Origin: Leptobacterium flavescens | GTDB lineage: Bacteria > Bacteroidota > Bacteroidia > Flavobacteriales > Flavobacteriaceae | Direction: 5' to 3' | Assembly: GCF_010671605.1 (NCBI RefSeq) | Contig: NZ_JAABOO010000004.1 | Span: 471,304 to 535,303 of the forward strand | Length of the DNA: 64,000 bases | Made by a program: the position numbers and the translations under genes | Notes under the pieces: model-generated | What the model saw: only the letters and a program-made list of their open reading frames with translations | Database searches by the model: none | What the model was told of the DNA's origin: nothing | Shown: positions 37,684 through 46,522 of the stretch, piece by piece | Layout: each line of letters begins with the position of its first letter | Position numbering within the stretch: the stretch's first letter is position 1

Positions 37684-37925
37684 ATTAGTGATTTGGTGTT
37701 TGAAAGAAGTAATAAAAATAGCAGGCCGTCCGCCGGAAGCGAATAGCCGAATACAGGAATTCCTAAAAAGAAACCCGAAAAGAAAAGTCGACATTGATCT
37801 TTTTAGTTGGTTGATAAATAAGCAGCTAGTGCCTGTTCTATGTAAATATATGAAATAATCGGCTAGGTACGGACAATGAAAATTACCCGTATTTTATGTT
37901 TTGAGATATAAAATGTGGTCTGTAA

Positions 37926-38441
37926 TTACATATTTACAAACTCATAACCCGCCAGTTCAATCCCGCTAAGATCGAACTCGGTTTCATTGAGCATGATCCC
38001 GTGTTCCAGATAGGCTTTTAAATTGGCCATCCAGAATGTCCAGCCGTTACTGCATCCGTAGAAGATCTTGAGCTTATTGTCGTCATCTGTCGGGATATTG
38101 GCTTGTGTAAGTGTCAGGAGGACAGCTTCTTTTTTGTCTTCCAGGGTGACTGTAACCGTGCAATCTCCGGCAAAGGAGAATACCACCCTGTCGGTACCAT
38201 TGGCCTCCAGGACCTTTCCTTTTTCTTCTCCGTCCCAGTTATGCCATCTCCAGCTGTAGGAATCTCCGTCCTGTATATTTTCTTCTGCACCTCGTCGGTT
38301 TCCGTTTGCTGAAGTATAATCGGCTCCTCTTAAAAACCAGGAAGTGATCCCTTCTTCTGTCCCCCAGCACCAATACAGCTTCTGCATAGATGCCTTAATA
38401 TGTATCTTTTTGGTAAACGAATCGAATGATAGTGTTTTCAT
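37926..38441 (-). CDS. SRPBCC/AHSA1-like domain protein
   Basis: This 171-aa cytoplasmic START-fold protein has an IHIKASMQKLYWCW opening, EGITSWFLRGADY, and a late GCSNGWTFWMANLKAYLEHG helix, as in AHSA1-type SRPBCC proteins. Some relatives stimulate Hsp90 and others bind lipids; its ligand is unknown. It lies 33 bp after the beta-lactamase-like gene's end on the same strand but with opposite reading order, so it is downstream of it and may be co-transcribed. Confidence 0.75.
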   Translation of the reverse strand: MKTLSFDSFTKKIHIKASMQKLYWCWGTEEGITSWFLRGADYTSANGNRRGAEENIQDGDSYSWRWHNWDGEEKGKVLEANGTDRVVFSFAGDCTVTVTLEDKKEAVLLTLTQANIPTDDDNKLKIFYGCSNGWTFWMANLKAYLEHGIMLNETEFDLSGIELAGYEFVNM

Positions 38442-38474
38442 GATTGGTCGTTTTAATTAGTGATCGGTGAACAA

Positions 38475-39653
38475 TTACTGAAACTTTTTAATGACTAAAG
38501 CACGATGGATCTGACGCCCCAGTTCTGCAAGAAAAGGAATGCCAACTTCCTCATACTCGTACTTGTCATCATTAAAGATACCATCTTTATTAACATGTAT
38601 TGTGGCTGTTAAAAGAAATTTAACGTCGTTCTGATGATCTTCTATATATGCACAATCGGTCACATATCCGTAAGCTTGCCCCACTTTATTGTAGATATTG
38701 ATATAGTCGGGGATGCGCTCTCTGGAATCGCCATACATAAAGAATTTGACATAGCTGTCGTAATAATCGTCGCTCTTGCTATAATTTACGGTTTCCCTAG
38801 GAAGCACTTCCATTCTTCTCAGCAGAGCTCTGCGATCTTCGTTATCCAGACTGAATCGCTCATGCTTTTCAAAAGCCTGAGGAAAAATAACCCGTTTCAA
38901 TGTATTGTGCAGAGTGCTTAGCGGAGCGTAGTTCTTTAAGGAAAAATCGAAGGGTTCTTCTACGAGCTTTCCATCCTCATAATACCCTTTTCCTTTTTTC
39001 AACCTGGCGATGGTCAGGGGGAGTACCATACTGTCCTGAATGGCTTCCGTAGAGACCAGGGTAGAATCGTTTAACTGGAATATAAGGGGGCGGGTCACAG
39101 AATCATCGGCATCCGGAACTGATAAGCGGTGTGCCAGCCTGAACGGACCAAGGCCCTTTTCCTGCATTTTTTTATTGACGTAGTCCCTGCCCATGTATTC
39201 GTAGAGCTTATTAAAAGCTTTATTTTCGCTAACGGCAAATATTCTGGTGATCTGCCTCATAAAATCCGATTTGACCGTATCCCCTTCTACAAAAAATGGA
39301 GTATTGGAATCGAACTCTTTGTCCTGAAACATCTTTTCCATGGCCAGCATAGCCACCGGGAATTTTACTGTACTTGCCGGGTAGAAGTAATTATTGTCAT
39401 CCAGCTGAAATTCGTAATCCACAAAGGATACTCCGTCTCCTTCCTGAATGATCTCCGAAAGGATGATCTGTACTTCGTATTGCTCCAGGCTGTCCATAAC
39501 CCGCTTAATTTTTTCTTCATCCGAAGAAAGGGCATAGGCAAGAGGATCGCTTACATCCGAAGAACAGGAAAATACCAAAAGAATACTGAGTGCTGCCGCA
39601 CAATTAACGAGGACGCGTATAGCTTTTACGCTTTTTAAGGATCTTATTCTCAT
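38475..39653 (-). CDS. Class A beta-lactamase-like serine hydrolase lipoprotein
   Basis: This 392-aa lipoprotein has a lipobox LVFSC with C30, followed by SSDVSD. It has the serine-hydrolase active-site motifs S94-TV-K97 (YPASTVKFP), S142-E-N (in place of SDN) and NKVGQAYG (in place of KTG), as in the Beta-lactamase2 family. The usual omega-loop Glu is not clear, so it may bind or trim peptidoglycan rather than destroy antibiotics. The start at 39653 overlaps the upstream M23 gene by 50 bp; a GTG further in is possible. Last of an M23-M23-SxxK operon, which suggests a cell-wall role. Confidence 0.75.
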   Translation of the reverse strand: MRIRSLKSVKAIRVLVNCAAALSILLVFSCSSDVSDPLAYALSSDEEKIKRVMDSLEQYEVQIILSEIIQEGDGVSFVDYEFQLDDNNYFYPASTVKFPVAMLAMEKMFQDKEFDSNTPFFVEGDTVKSDFMRQITRIFAVSENKAFNKLYEYMGRDYVNKKMQEKGLGPFRLAHRLSVPDADDSVTRPLIFQLNDSTLVSTEAIQDSMVLPLTIARLKKGKGYYEDGKLVEEPFDFSLKNYAPLSTLHNTLKRVIFPQAFEKHERFSLDNEDRRALLRRMEVLPRETVNYSKSDDYYDSYVKFFMYGDSRERIPDYINIYNKVGQAYGYVTDCAYIEDHQNDVKFLLTATIHVNKDGIFNDDKYEYEEVGIPFLAELGRQIHRALVIKKFQ

Positions 39654-40410
39654 AAGCTTCAAAATATACCGGAACCGAGATATCTCCGGCCTCCCGGACA
39701 ACAAAATGTAAATGCGGACCTCCGGTAAAGCCCGTAAGCCCTGAAATCCCGATAGGTTGCCCTTTTTTTACGTGTTCGCCTGGCTTAACAAGAGTACCCT
39801 GATAGTCCAGGTGAACATAGGAAGCAGTGGTTCCATCACTATGCAAGATAATAATTCTATTTGCTTTATTAATATATTCCCTGCCACCGTGTTCCGTAAA
39901 ATCCTTCTGTACCAGCGCTACAATGCCTTCCCGGGCAGCGCAGACCGTGTCTCCGATCCGGAGGTTAAAATCTATGGCATATTTAGACCGGACAGACCTA
40001 TGCGATTTCTTCCCGTTAAAACCCTGGGTAACTTTATAGGTCTTTCCTTTTTTATAGGGAAGAGCGTAGAGGTAATTGTCGTCGTGATCAGAATTTGCAG
40101 GATCTCCCATGGTATTGTTAAGATGAAAGATGTTATTCAGATCCAGCTTCCCGATCTCCTTAAGTTTTTTTACTGGAAGAGCCAATACATTCGAAATACT
40201 GTCATTTGCAGCAATTACAAAGTAATCCTTGTAGCGGATACCGAGATATTCGTATTCCTTTTTAAGTTCCAGCTTAAAATTGTAAGGCGCGTAGTAGTTG
40301 TTGCGCAATCCGATATAAACCGTGTCTTCCTGTACCTCCCTGAAATGAGATATTCCCTGAGCATTCAGACCTGTTGAAATGAATAAAAGAAAGAATAGAA
40401 GTTTACGCAT
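39604..40410 (-). CDS. M23 family metallopeptidase, copy B
   Basis: This 268-aa secreted LytM-type peptidase has a signal peptide (MRKLLFFLLFISTGLNA), an N-terminal beta domain and the M23 domain with SHRSVRSKYAIDF (first zinc ligands), YVHLDYQG and HLHFVV in GGPHLHFVVRE. M23 enzymes cut peptide cross-links in peptidoglycan. All motif residues look intact although the H-to-D spacing is longer than in LytM. It is a tandem paralogue of the gene 3 bp upstream (40413-41216), with the same layout and similar sequence throughout. Confidence 0.88.
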   Translation of the reverse strand: MRKLLFFLLFISTGLNAQGISHFREVQEDTVYIGLRNNYYAPYNFKLELKKEYEYLGIRYKDYFVIAANDSISNVLALPVKKLKEIGKLDLNNIFHLNNTMGDPANSDHDDNYLYALPYKKGKTYKVTQGFNGKKSHRSVRSKYAIDFNLRIGDTVCAAREGIVALVQKDFTEHGGREYINKANRIIILHSDGTTASYVHLDYQGTLVKPGEHVKKGQPIGISGLTGFTGGPHLHFVVREAGDISVPVYFEAYENKILKKRKSYTRPR

Positions 40411-40412
40411 CC

Positions 40413-41216
40413 TTACCTGTATCTTTTGTATTTTTTTCCTTTCCTGAGGGTCTTACCTTCGTATCCCTCGAAGTATACGGGGATCGCTTTATTATTTGCG
40501 GCTCTTACCACGAAATGAAGATGAGGGGTGGTCGTAAAGCCCGTAAAACCGGAGATCCCTATTGCCTGTCCCCTGGAAACCCTGTCGCCGGGTTTTACCA
40601 GGACCCCGTTCTTCACCAGGTGCACATAGGCTGCTGTAGTTCCGTCGTCGTGAAGCACGGTTATAAGATTGGCTTTGTCTATAAAATCCCTGCCTCCTCT
40701 TTCATTAAACTGATCTTTTATGCGAACAATAATACCTTCCCTGGCGGCGTAAATAGTATCTCCCACAGGTAAACCGAAGTCGATGGCGTAACGCGACCGC
40801 TCCGAACTATGTGAAAAACCTCCTCCGAAGGTCTGAATGATCTTGTACTTCTTGCCTATTTTATACGGAAGCGCATATATATAATCCAGATCAGGATCGA
40901 TTTCCCGGGAATTTCCAATAACTCCGTCAAAGCTGATGTATTTATTGAAATTTATTTTTGAAGTATCAGATTCGATCCCTATTGGGATCCTGAGAACGGC
41001 CTTAATAGTATCCCTGCTTTTAAGGAGGAATTCTCTCTTTACTTTTATAGAAGCTGCAAAACTGTCTTTGGGAGTAATTTTAAATTCTATGGGCGCGTAG
41101 ATATTATTTACAATATCCAGATAAATGGAATCGCCTACAATTCTTTTTTTGAAGTTTACGTCCTGTGCATTGGTAAGGAAACAACTCAGGAATAAAATAA
41201 AAATAACTTTATTCAT
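40413..41216 (-). CDS. M23 family metallopeptidase, copy A
   Basis: This 267-aa paralogue of the next gene has a signal peptide (MNKVIFILFLSCFLTNA), SHSSERSRYAIDF, AAYVHLVKNG and PHLHFVVRAA. It shares the YALPYK.GK.Y segment and the C-terminal YFEGYEGKTLRKGK-type end with copy B. It was produced by tandem gene duplication. Its start codon (41214-41216) lies inside a 16-bp perfect inverted repeat, which suggests translational control. It heads the M23-M23-SxxK operon; the thioredoxin gene lies 56 bp further upstream and may belong too. Confidence 0.88.
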   Translation of the reverse strand: MNKVIFILFLSCFLTNAQDVNFKKRIVGDSIYLDIVNNIYAPIEFKITPKDSFAASIKVKREFLLKSRDTIKAVLRIPIGIESDTSKINFNKYISFDGVIGNSREIDPDLDYIYALPYKIGKKYKIIQTFGGGFSHSSERSRYAIDFGLPVGDTIYAAREGIIVRIKDQFNERGGRDFIDKANLITVLHDDGTTAAYVHLVKNGVLVKPGDRVSRGQAIGISGFTGFTTTPHLHFVVRAANNKAIPVYFEGYEGKTLRKGKKYKRYR

Positions 41217-41250
41217 CTCTGTTTTTTTATCAAAAGATGAATAAAGTTAT
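41203..41250 (-). promoter_or_regulatory. Perfect 16-bp stem burying the M23 start codon
   Basis: ATAACTTTATTCATCT (41203-41218 on the plus strand) is the exact reverse complement of 41235-41250, with a 16-nt AT-rich loop. In the minus-strand mRNA the 3' arm contains the ATG of the M23 gene (41214-41216) and its first codons, so the start would be paired. No T tract follows, so it is not a terminator. Confidence 0.65.
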
Positions 41251-41272
41251 AAAAAGTTTCAGGTTTTAGACC

Positions 41273-41803
41273 TTATCTACTTTCTCTGTCGTAATCTACC
41301 CATTTCTTATTGAGGTAGATATCATCTCCGAAATACCTGGCAATTTTTAGAAAAGCATCAGGTTTCTGATATCCCGGAACAGGGGAAAGCATTTCAAATT
41401 TTTCATTGAGGAAAACCGTAGTGGGATAACTGAGGCGCCCCTGCATTAGAGCAGCAGCCAACTCGTGATAACCCTTTCTTCCCGAAGGAATGAACTTATA
41501 GGTTTTTCCCTTGAAATTAATATCTTCTTTTCCTTCTCCATCCAGTTTGACCATATAAAAATGCTCATTCATATATTTGGAAACTTCAGGATGGTTAAAG
41601 GTATCTTTATCCATACGTTTACACCAACCGCACCAGTCGGTATAAATGTCTACAAAGATCTTTTTTGGATTCTTGTCTTTTGCGGCTTTTTCAACGGCTT
41701 CTTCCCAACTCATCCATTGAATCGCTTCATAGGGTGAATTGAAAGATGTTGTAGCTATAAAAGCTAAAAGCAGTAGGGCAGGGCGTGCAATTTTTAACAT
41801 CAT
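41273..41803 (-). CDS. Secreted thioredoxin-fold protein
   Basis: This 176-aa protein has a signal peptide (MMLKIARPALLLLAFIATTS) and a Thioredoxin_7-type domain with the redox motif C58-G-W-C61 in YTDWCGWCKRMD, a cis-Pro region in YPTTVFLNEK and GYQKPDAFLKI at the end. It probably reduces or oxidises disulfides in the periplasm. Either of the two initial Met codons may be the start. It lies upstream of the M23 pair on the same strand (56-bp gap) and downstream of lysA (72-bp gap). Confidence 0.88.
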   Translation of the reverse strand: MMLKIARPALLLLAFIATTSFNSPYEAIQWMSWEEAVEKAAKDKNPKKIFVDIYTDWCGWCKRMDKDTFNHPEVSKYMNEHFYMVKLDGEGKEDINFKGKTYKFIPSGRKGYHELAAALMQGRLSYPTTVFLNEKFEMLSPVPGYQKPDAFLKIARYFGDDIYLNKKWVDYDRESR

Positions 41804-41875
41804 GACAACTAGATAAATAGGTTAACTTAGTAGTAAAGATAGTAAAAAACTAACATCTGCCCCTTTTTTTTTAAC

Positions 41876-43105
41876 TTATACCAGCTCTTTTACCGGAAAA
41901 TTTATCTCTGCTTCCACCTGGTTTTTGATCAGATCATCAAAGGTTTCCCTCTTGCGGATCAGATGCGCCTGTCCCTCGTGCCAAAGCACCTCTGCCGGAC
42001 GATACCTGGAGTTGTAATTGCTAGACATGGTAAAGCAATATGCACCCGCATTCTTAAAGCAAAGGATATCTCCTTCAGATATTTCACTGATCCTTCTGTT
42101 ACTGCCGAAAGTATCGGTCTCACAGATATAACCCACTACAGAATAAAAGCGTTCCCTTCCCTTCGGATTGGAAACATTTACGATCTGGTGATTGGATCCG
42201 TAAAGCATTGGACGGATCAGGTGGTTGAAACCGGAATCCACTCCGGCAAATACGGTAGAAGTTGTTTGTTTTACCACATTAACACTTACCAGAAAATTAC
42301 CTGCTTCACTTACCAGGAATTTACCAGGTTCAAAAGCCAATGTAAGCTCTCTTCCGTATTCTTTGCAGAAATCGTTAAATCTCTTGGACAGTTTTTTACC
42401 GAGCTCTTCTACATTGGTCTGAATATCTCCTTCTTTATAGGGAACTTTAAAGCCACTTCCGAAATCTAAAAATTCGAGATCCCTGAACTGCTTTGCCGTA
42501 TCGAAAAGGATCTCAGATGCATAAAGGAAAACTTCTATATCCAGGATATCACTTCCGGTATGCATGTGAATTCCGTTGATCCTCATATTGGTATTCTCCA
42601 CAATTCTGATCAGATGAGGCATCTGGTGCACACTGATCCCGAATTTAGAATCGATATGACCTACCGAAATATTGGAATTTCCTCCGGCCATAACGTGAGG
42701 GTTGATACGGATGCAAACCGGAATATCGGGATGCTTTGTACCGAATTGTTCAAGAATAGACAGGTTGTCTATATTGATCTGTACTCCCAGGGCAGCTACT
42801 TCTTCAATTTCCTGAAGAGAAACTCCGTTGGGGGTAAAGATGATATCTTCGGGTTTAAACCCGGCCAAAAGCCCGAGCTTTACCTCTTGTATAGATACAG
42901 TGTCGAGACCGCTGTCCAAAGAATTCATCAGCTTAAGTATGCTGAGATTGGAAAGCGCCTTTACCGCATAATTCAATTTCAGATTGGGAACTTTTTTGAA
43001 AGCCGATGTCAAGCGTTCGTATTGCGAAATAATTTTTTCGGAATCATACACATAAACCGGACTCCCAAACTCCCTTGCGACGTTCAGTAGATCTTTGTTA
43101 TTCAT
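41876..43105 (-). CDS. lysA: Diaminopimelate decarboxylase
   Basis: LysA, 409 aa, decarboxylates meso-diaminopimelate to lysine with PLP, the last step of lysine synthesis. It has the fold-III PLP enzyme start VYVYDSEKIISQYERL, the PLP lysine in LNYAVKALSN, HMHTGSDI, the Gly-rich LDFGSGF loop, and the C-terminal CFKNAGAYCFTMSSNYNSR substrate-binding segment. Length is normal. A TACATTTG -7-like box on the minus strand (43132-43139) lies 27 bp before the start, though with no clear -33 box. Confidence 0.95.
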   Translation of the reverse strand: MNNKDLLNVAREFGSPVYVYDSEKIISQYERLTSAFKKVPNLKLNYAVKALSNLSILKLMNSLDSGLDTVSIQEVKLGLLAGFKPEDIIFTPNGVSLQEIEEVAALGVQINIDNLSILEQFGTKHPDIPVCIRINPHVMAGGNSNISVGHIDSKFGISVHQMPHLIRIVENTNMRINGIHMHTGSDILDIEVFLYASEILFDTAKQFRDLEFLDFGSGFKVPYKEGDIQTNVEELGKKLSKRFNDFCKEYGRELTLAFEPGKFLVSEAGNFLVSVNVVKQTTSTVFAGVDSGFNHLIRPMLYGSNHQIVNVSNPKGRERFYSVVGYICETDTFGSNRRISEISEGDILCFKNAGAYCFTMSSNYNSRYRPAEVLWHEGQAHLIRKRETFDDLIKNQVEAEINFPVKELV

Positions 43106-43131
43106 ATCCGTTATTCATAAAGTAATTAGGA

Positions 43132-43139
43132 CAAATGTA
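43132..43139 (-). promoter_or_regulatory. Possible -7 box of lysA
   Basis: CAAATGTA on the plus strand reads TACATTTG on the minus strand, matching TAnnTTTG, 27 bp before the lysA start. No -33 box is clear. Confidence 0.35.
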
Positions 43140-43279
43140 ATCGAAAATGGGATTGCCTGAAATAAAAATATAGGAGAAATATAAAAATTCAACAAATTGT
43201 TATAAATATAACTAATATGTGTTTTTCAGGCCCTGTTTAATAGATCAATATTTTGTAAATTTAAAACAAAAACGAGCAA

Positions 43280-43924
43280 ATGCGTACTCTTCCCTTGTTT
43301 CCGCTTCAGGTTGTTGTATTCCCCAGGGAGAGAATTCGCCTGCATATTTTCGAAGAACGGTACAAGCAATTGATAAGTGATTGTGAGAGCAACGGGCACA
43401 GTTTTGGTATCCCAACCGTACTGGAAGGGAAGATGTCATACGGAACTGAGATAAGGCTGCTGAAGATCGTTAAAAGGTATGAGAACGGCACCTCCGATAT
43501 TCTGTGTGAAGGAGGAAATATTTTTAAGATAGAAGATTTCTATAATCCTATGCCCGATAAATTGTACTCCGGTGGGAATGTGGTCTTTGTAGATCATATC
43601 AATGACAGTGTAGATTCTCTTAAAGATAAGGTGCTGAAGCTGATCCGGGAGTTTTATGAGTTACTGGATCTAAGCCCTCCCGAAATTGAATACGATCAGT
43701 TTACGAGTTTTACCCTGGCTCATAAGCTGGGTTTTTCCCTCGCACAGGAATATGAATTACTCCAATTGATCTATGAGAGTGAGCGCCTGAATTTTATCAA
43801 AGACCACCTCCGAACGGTCATCCCTATCATCACAGAAGTCAACCGAACCAAGAAAATAATAGGCCTTAACGGGCATTTCCGAAGGTTTGATCCAATGGAC
43901 TTTACCGATATAAATAACGAGTAA
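43280..43924 (+). CDS. LON peptidase substrate-binding domain protein
   Basis: This 214-aa cytoplasmic protein begins LPLFPLQVVVFPRERIRLHI and continues FEERYKQLISDC, the standard opening of the Lon N-terminal (LAN) domain. It lacks the AAA+ and protease parts of Lon. Stand-alone domains of this kind are widespread, and their role is not known. The second half is helical (ESERLNFIKDHLRTVIPIIT). It is divergent from lysA across 174 bp and is followed by sucC after 135 bp with a separate promoter. Confidence 0.88.
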   Translation: MRTLPLFPLQVVVFPRERIRLHIFEERYKQLISDCESNGHSFGIPTVLEGKMSYGTEIRLLKIVKRYENGTSDILCEGGNIFKIEDFYNPMPDKLYSGGNVVFVDHINDSVDSLKDKVLKLIREFYELLDLSPPEIEYDQFTSFTLAHKLGFSLAQEYELLQLIYESERLNFIKDHLRTVIPIITEVNRTKKIIGLNGHFRRFDPMDFTDINNE

Positions 43925-44000
43925 ATCCAGTAACTTTAAGTTATTCTCAGATAGGAGTTATCCCTTCCTTCGACTAAAGCTTCCGATAGTTAAAAATTAA

Positions 44001-44032
44001 TTGGTTTAATATACCAACGTTTGTTACTTTTG
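44001..44032 (+). promoter_or_regulatory. sucC promoter
   Basis: TTGG at 44001-44004 and TACTTTTG at 44025-44032, with 21 bp between TTG and the -7 box, form an excellent flavobacterial promoter. The start codon lies at 44060. Confidence 0.7.
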
Positions 44033-44059
44033 TGACGCTTAAATATTGAACAATCTGTT

Positions 44060-45253
44060 ATGAATTTACACGAATATCAAGGAAAAGAAATACTGGCAAG
44101 TTTTGGTGTACGCATCCAGAGAGGTATTGTAGCACACAATGCACAGGAAGCTGTAACTGCCGCAAAGCAGTTAACTGCCGAAACCGGAACCGGATGGCAT
44201 GTAATTAAAGCTCAGATCCACGCCGGAGGAAGAGGAAAAGGCGGAGGAGTTAAATTGGCTAAGAATCTTCAGGAAGTGGAGGAAATTGCAGAAAACATCA
44301 TCGGGATGAATCTGATCACTCCTCAGACGTCTAAAGAAGGTAAGAAGGTACATCAGGTACTTGTTGCCGAAGATGTGTATTATCCTGGAGACAGTGAGAC
44401 TTCCGAGTTTTATATGTCGGTACTTCTTAACAGAGGGAAAGGAAGAAATATGATCATGTATTCTACCGAGGGTGGAATGGATATAGAAGAGGTTGCAGAA
44501 AAAACTCCTCACCTGATCTTTACTGAAGAGGTTGACCCTTCTATCGGATTGATGCCGTTCCAGGCAAGGCGAGTAGCTTTTAACCTGGGATTAAGCGGAG
44601 GAGCTTTTAAAGAAATGGTGAAGTTCGTAACAGCATTATATTCTGCTTATATTAATAGTGATGCTTCCTTATTTGAGATCAACCCGGTTCTGAAAACATC
44701 AGACGATAAGATCATGGCGGTAGATGCCAAGGTTACCTTAGATGATAACGCATTGTACAGACATAAGGACTATGCGGAGATGAGAGACCTCAGAGAAGAG
44801 AACCCGATAGAGGTGGAAGCCAAGGCGGTGGGTCTTAACTATGTAGACCTTGACGGAAATGTAGGATGTATGGTAAACGGAGCCGGACTGGCAATGGCAA
44901 CCATGGACCTTATCAAGCAGGCAGGTGGAGATCCTGCTAACTTTCTGGATGTTGGAGGTACGGCAGATGCAAAACGTGTGGAAACCGCTTTCAGGATCAT
45001 CTTAAAAGATCCTAACGTAAAAGCGATCCTGGTTAATATTTTCGGAGGGATCGTTCGTTGTGACCGTGTTGCTCAGGGTATCGTAGATGCCTATAAGAAT
45101 ATGGGAGATGCAATTCAGGTGCCTATTATTGTTCGTCTTCAGGGAACTAATGCCGAACTGGCCAAGGAGATCATCGATAACAGCGGATTGGAAGTTCAGT
45201 CGGCTATCGAATTCCAGGAAGCAGCCGATAAAGTTCAGGCCGTTTTAAGTTAG
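44060..45253 (+). CDS. sucC: Succinyl-CoA synthetase beta subunit
   Basis: SucC, 397 aa, is the ATP-grasp subunit of the TCA-cycle enzyme that converts succinyl-CoA to succinate with ATP or GTP formation. It has [17 protein letters not shown], the nucleotide-binding loop [25 protein letters not shown] and the CoA-ligase domain [15 protein letters not shown] and [13 protein letters not shown]. Length is normal. sucD is not next to it, as is common in Bacteroidota. It is transcribed alone, with a good promoter and a terminator. Confidence 0.97.
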   Translation: MNLHEYQGKEILASFGVRIQRGIVAHNAQEAVTAAKQLTAETGTGWHVIKAQIHAGGRGKGGGVKLAKNLQEVEEIAENIIGMNLITPQTSKEGKKVHQVLVAEDVYYPGDSETSEFYMSVLLNRGKGRNMIMYSTEGGMDIEEVAEKTPHLIFTEEVDPSIGLMPFQARRVAFNLGLSGGAFKEMVKFVTALYSAYINSDASLFEINPVLKTSDDKIMAVDAKVTLDDNALYRHKDYAEMRDLREENPIEVEAKAVGLNYVDLDGNVGCMVNGAGLAMATMDLIKQAGGDPANFLDVGGTADAKRVETAFRIILKDPNVKAILVNIFGGIVRCDRVAQGIVDAYKNMGDAIQVPIIVRLQGTNAELAKEIIDNSGLEVQSAIEFQEAADKVQAVLS

Positions 45254-45281
45254 ACTTTACACAACTTATATATAGAAGCAG

Positions 45282-45309
45282 GCTCCCGGAAATTCCGGGA
45301 GCTTTTTTT
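45282..45309 (+). terminator. sucC terminator
   Basis: GCTCCCGGA, loop AAT, TCCGGGAGC, then TTTTTTT. Confidence 0.9.
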
Positions 45310-45479
45310 GTTCGTTTTTGTTACTAAAAGATTTAAATACAGGAAGTTATTCTTCCACTGGAATTCCCTGTTACCGTTCTGTTAAAAAAGTTAAACAATG
45401 GTTAAACTTGGGCGACAGATGTAACATTTTGCCTGATTTCCAAGTCTTTTAAGTATAAATCAATAAAAAACGAACTATT

Positions 45480-45830
45480 ATGAAAAAAATCGGTATTTTA
45501 CTACTGGCCCTGGCCTTTAGCTTTGCCAGTAGTGTTTCTGTCTACGCGACAGAACCAACAGATTCTACAGAACCAGCGAAAATGATCTCTAAGCAGATCG
45601 GTAAATTATTAGAAGACCCACACTTCCCTATAGAAAAGGATGAAGTAGCAGAAGTAAGATTCATGCTTAATGACAAGAATGAGATTGTAGTGTTAACAGT
45701 TGATTCCACTAACAACCAGGTTGAACGCTTTATCAAAGCCAGACTCAACTATATTAAGTTAGGAGTACAACTAGATGAGAAAAGCAAGGAATATAAAGTT
45801 ACAGTAAAATTGGAGGCTGATTTTTCATGA
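45480..45830 (+). CDS. Small secreted hypothetical protein
   Basis: This 116-aa protein has a signal peptide (MKKIGILLLALAFSFASSVS, cleavage near VYA). The mature ~93 residues contain a segment (DEVAEVRFMLNDKNEIVVLT) followed by VERFIKARLNYIKL, which looks like the alpha/beta layout of TonB C-terminal-like domains, but this is only an impression. Similar short exported proteins are common in Flavobacteriia with no known role. It has its own terminator. Confidence 0.75.
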   Translation: MKKIGILLLALAFSFASSVSVYATEPTDSTEPAKMISKQIGKLLEDPHFPIEKDEVAEVRFMLNDKNEIVVLTVDSTNNQVERFIKARLNYIKLGVQLDEKSKEYKVTVKLEADFS

Positions 45831-45856
45831 ATGTAGGAATAAAACTTACTGTATCT

Positions 45857-45886
45857 TAAAAACTCCCGTGTAGCGGGAGTTTTTTA
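45857..45886 (+). terminator. Rho-independent terminator
   Basis: AAAACTCCCG, loop TGTAG, CGGGAGTTTTTT, 27 bp after the stop at 45830. Confidence 0.88.
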
Positions 45887-45938
45887 TTTTGTATAACTGC
45901 TCAATTATTTCTACATTCATTGCACCAAAAAAGGCAAT

Positions 45939-46340
45939 TTGAATACAGAAAAAGAAAAGCTCAGTTTGTTGTCAGACCTGATTGCACTAGCCAAGGCAGA
46001 TAATGAAATAAGAGAAGCCGAATACGAACTCATCCTAGCAGTAGCCAACCAGTTGGGAGTTGATAAAGCAACCCTCGATAAGTTGTTCGATACCAAAGCA
46101 GAACGTGTACCCCTTAAACTGGAATCACAAAGAATACTTCAATTTCACCGATTGGTGCTCCTGATGAATGTCGATGGAGAGAACCATATAAATGAAATGG
46201 AGACCATCCATAATATCGGTTTGAAAATGGGACTGAACCCCATGGCTATCGACCAGGTATTAAAGGTAATGTACGAATACCCCAACAGGGTAGTGCCTCC
46301 GGAAGTACTCGTCGGGATCTTCAAAGCACATTATAATTGA
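45939..46340 (+). CDS. TerB-like helical protein
   Basis: This 133-aa all-helical cytoplasmic protein resembles the TerB/DjlA N-terminal domain: LSDLIALAKADNEIREAEYE and LLMNVDGENHINEMETIHNI are two calcium-loop-like acidic helices typical of the fold. Function unknown. No ATG opens the frame; the first usable codon is the TTG at 45939. It lies 53 bp after a terminator and 182 bp before hsp20. Confidence 0.7.
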   Translation: MNTEKEKLSLLSDLIALAKADNEIREAEYELILAVANQLGVDKATLDKLFDTKAERVPLKLESQRILQFHRLVLLMNVDGENHINEMETIHNIGLKMGLNPMAIDQVLKVMYEYPNRVVPPEVLVGIFKAHYN

Positions 46341-46402
46341 TCGGAACTCCGATTATCCATCCGGCATTTTTGTCAAAAACTCAACTTAAATTCCTTTAAT
46401 TA

Positions 46403-46415
46403 GGACATTTTGTCA
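46403..46415. promoter_or_regulatory. Candidate heat-shock operator 1 of hsp20
   Basis: GGACA-TTT-TGTCA. It resembles the element at 261-273 before grpE and lies 32 bp (about three helical turns) from the next element at 46435-46447. Confidence 0.4.
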
Positions 46416-46434
46416 TTTCAAACAATCGTTTTTA

Positions 46435-46447
46435 TGACATAATGTCT
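46435..46447. promoter_or_regulatory. Candidate heat-shock operator 2 of hsp20
   Basis: TGACA-TAA-TGTCT, a 13-bp near-palindrome of the same form as 46403-46415. TTTTGTCA half-sites also occur at 46368-46375 and 46469-46476. Confidence 0.4.
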
Positions 46448-46522
46448 TTATTTTTTTGATGGAACAACTTTTGTCAATATCAGGTTGTGAATCGAGAAAG
46501 TTTAACCTTAAAGAATAATAAA

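Noticed and set aside
37684..37794. 37-codon N-terminal extension of the S9-FGE protein
   Set aside because: A standard signal peptide begins at 37683; the extension would put it inside the protein.
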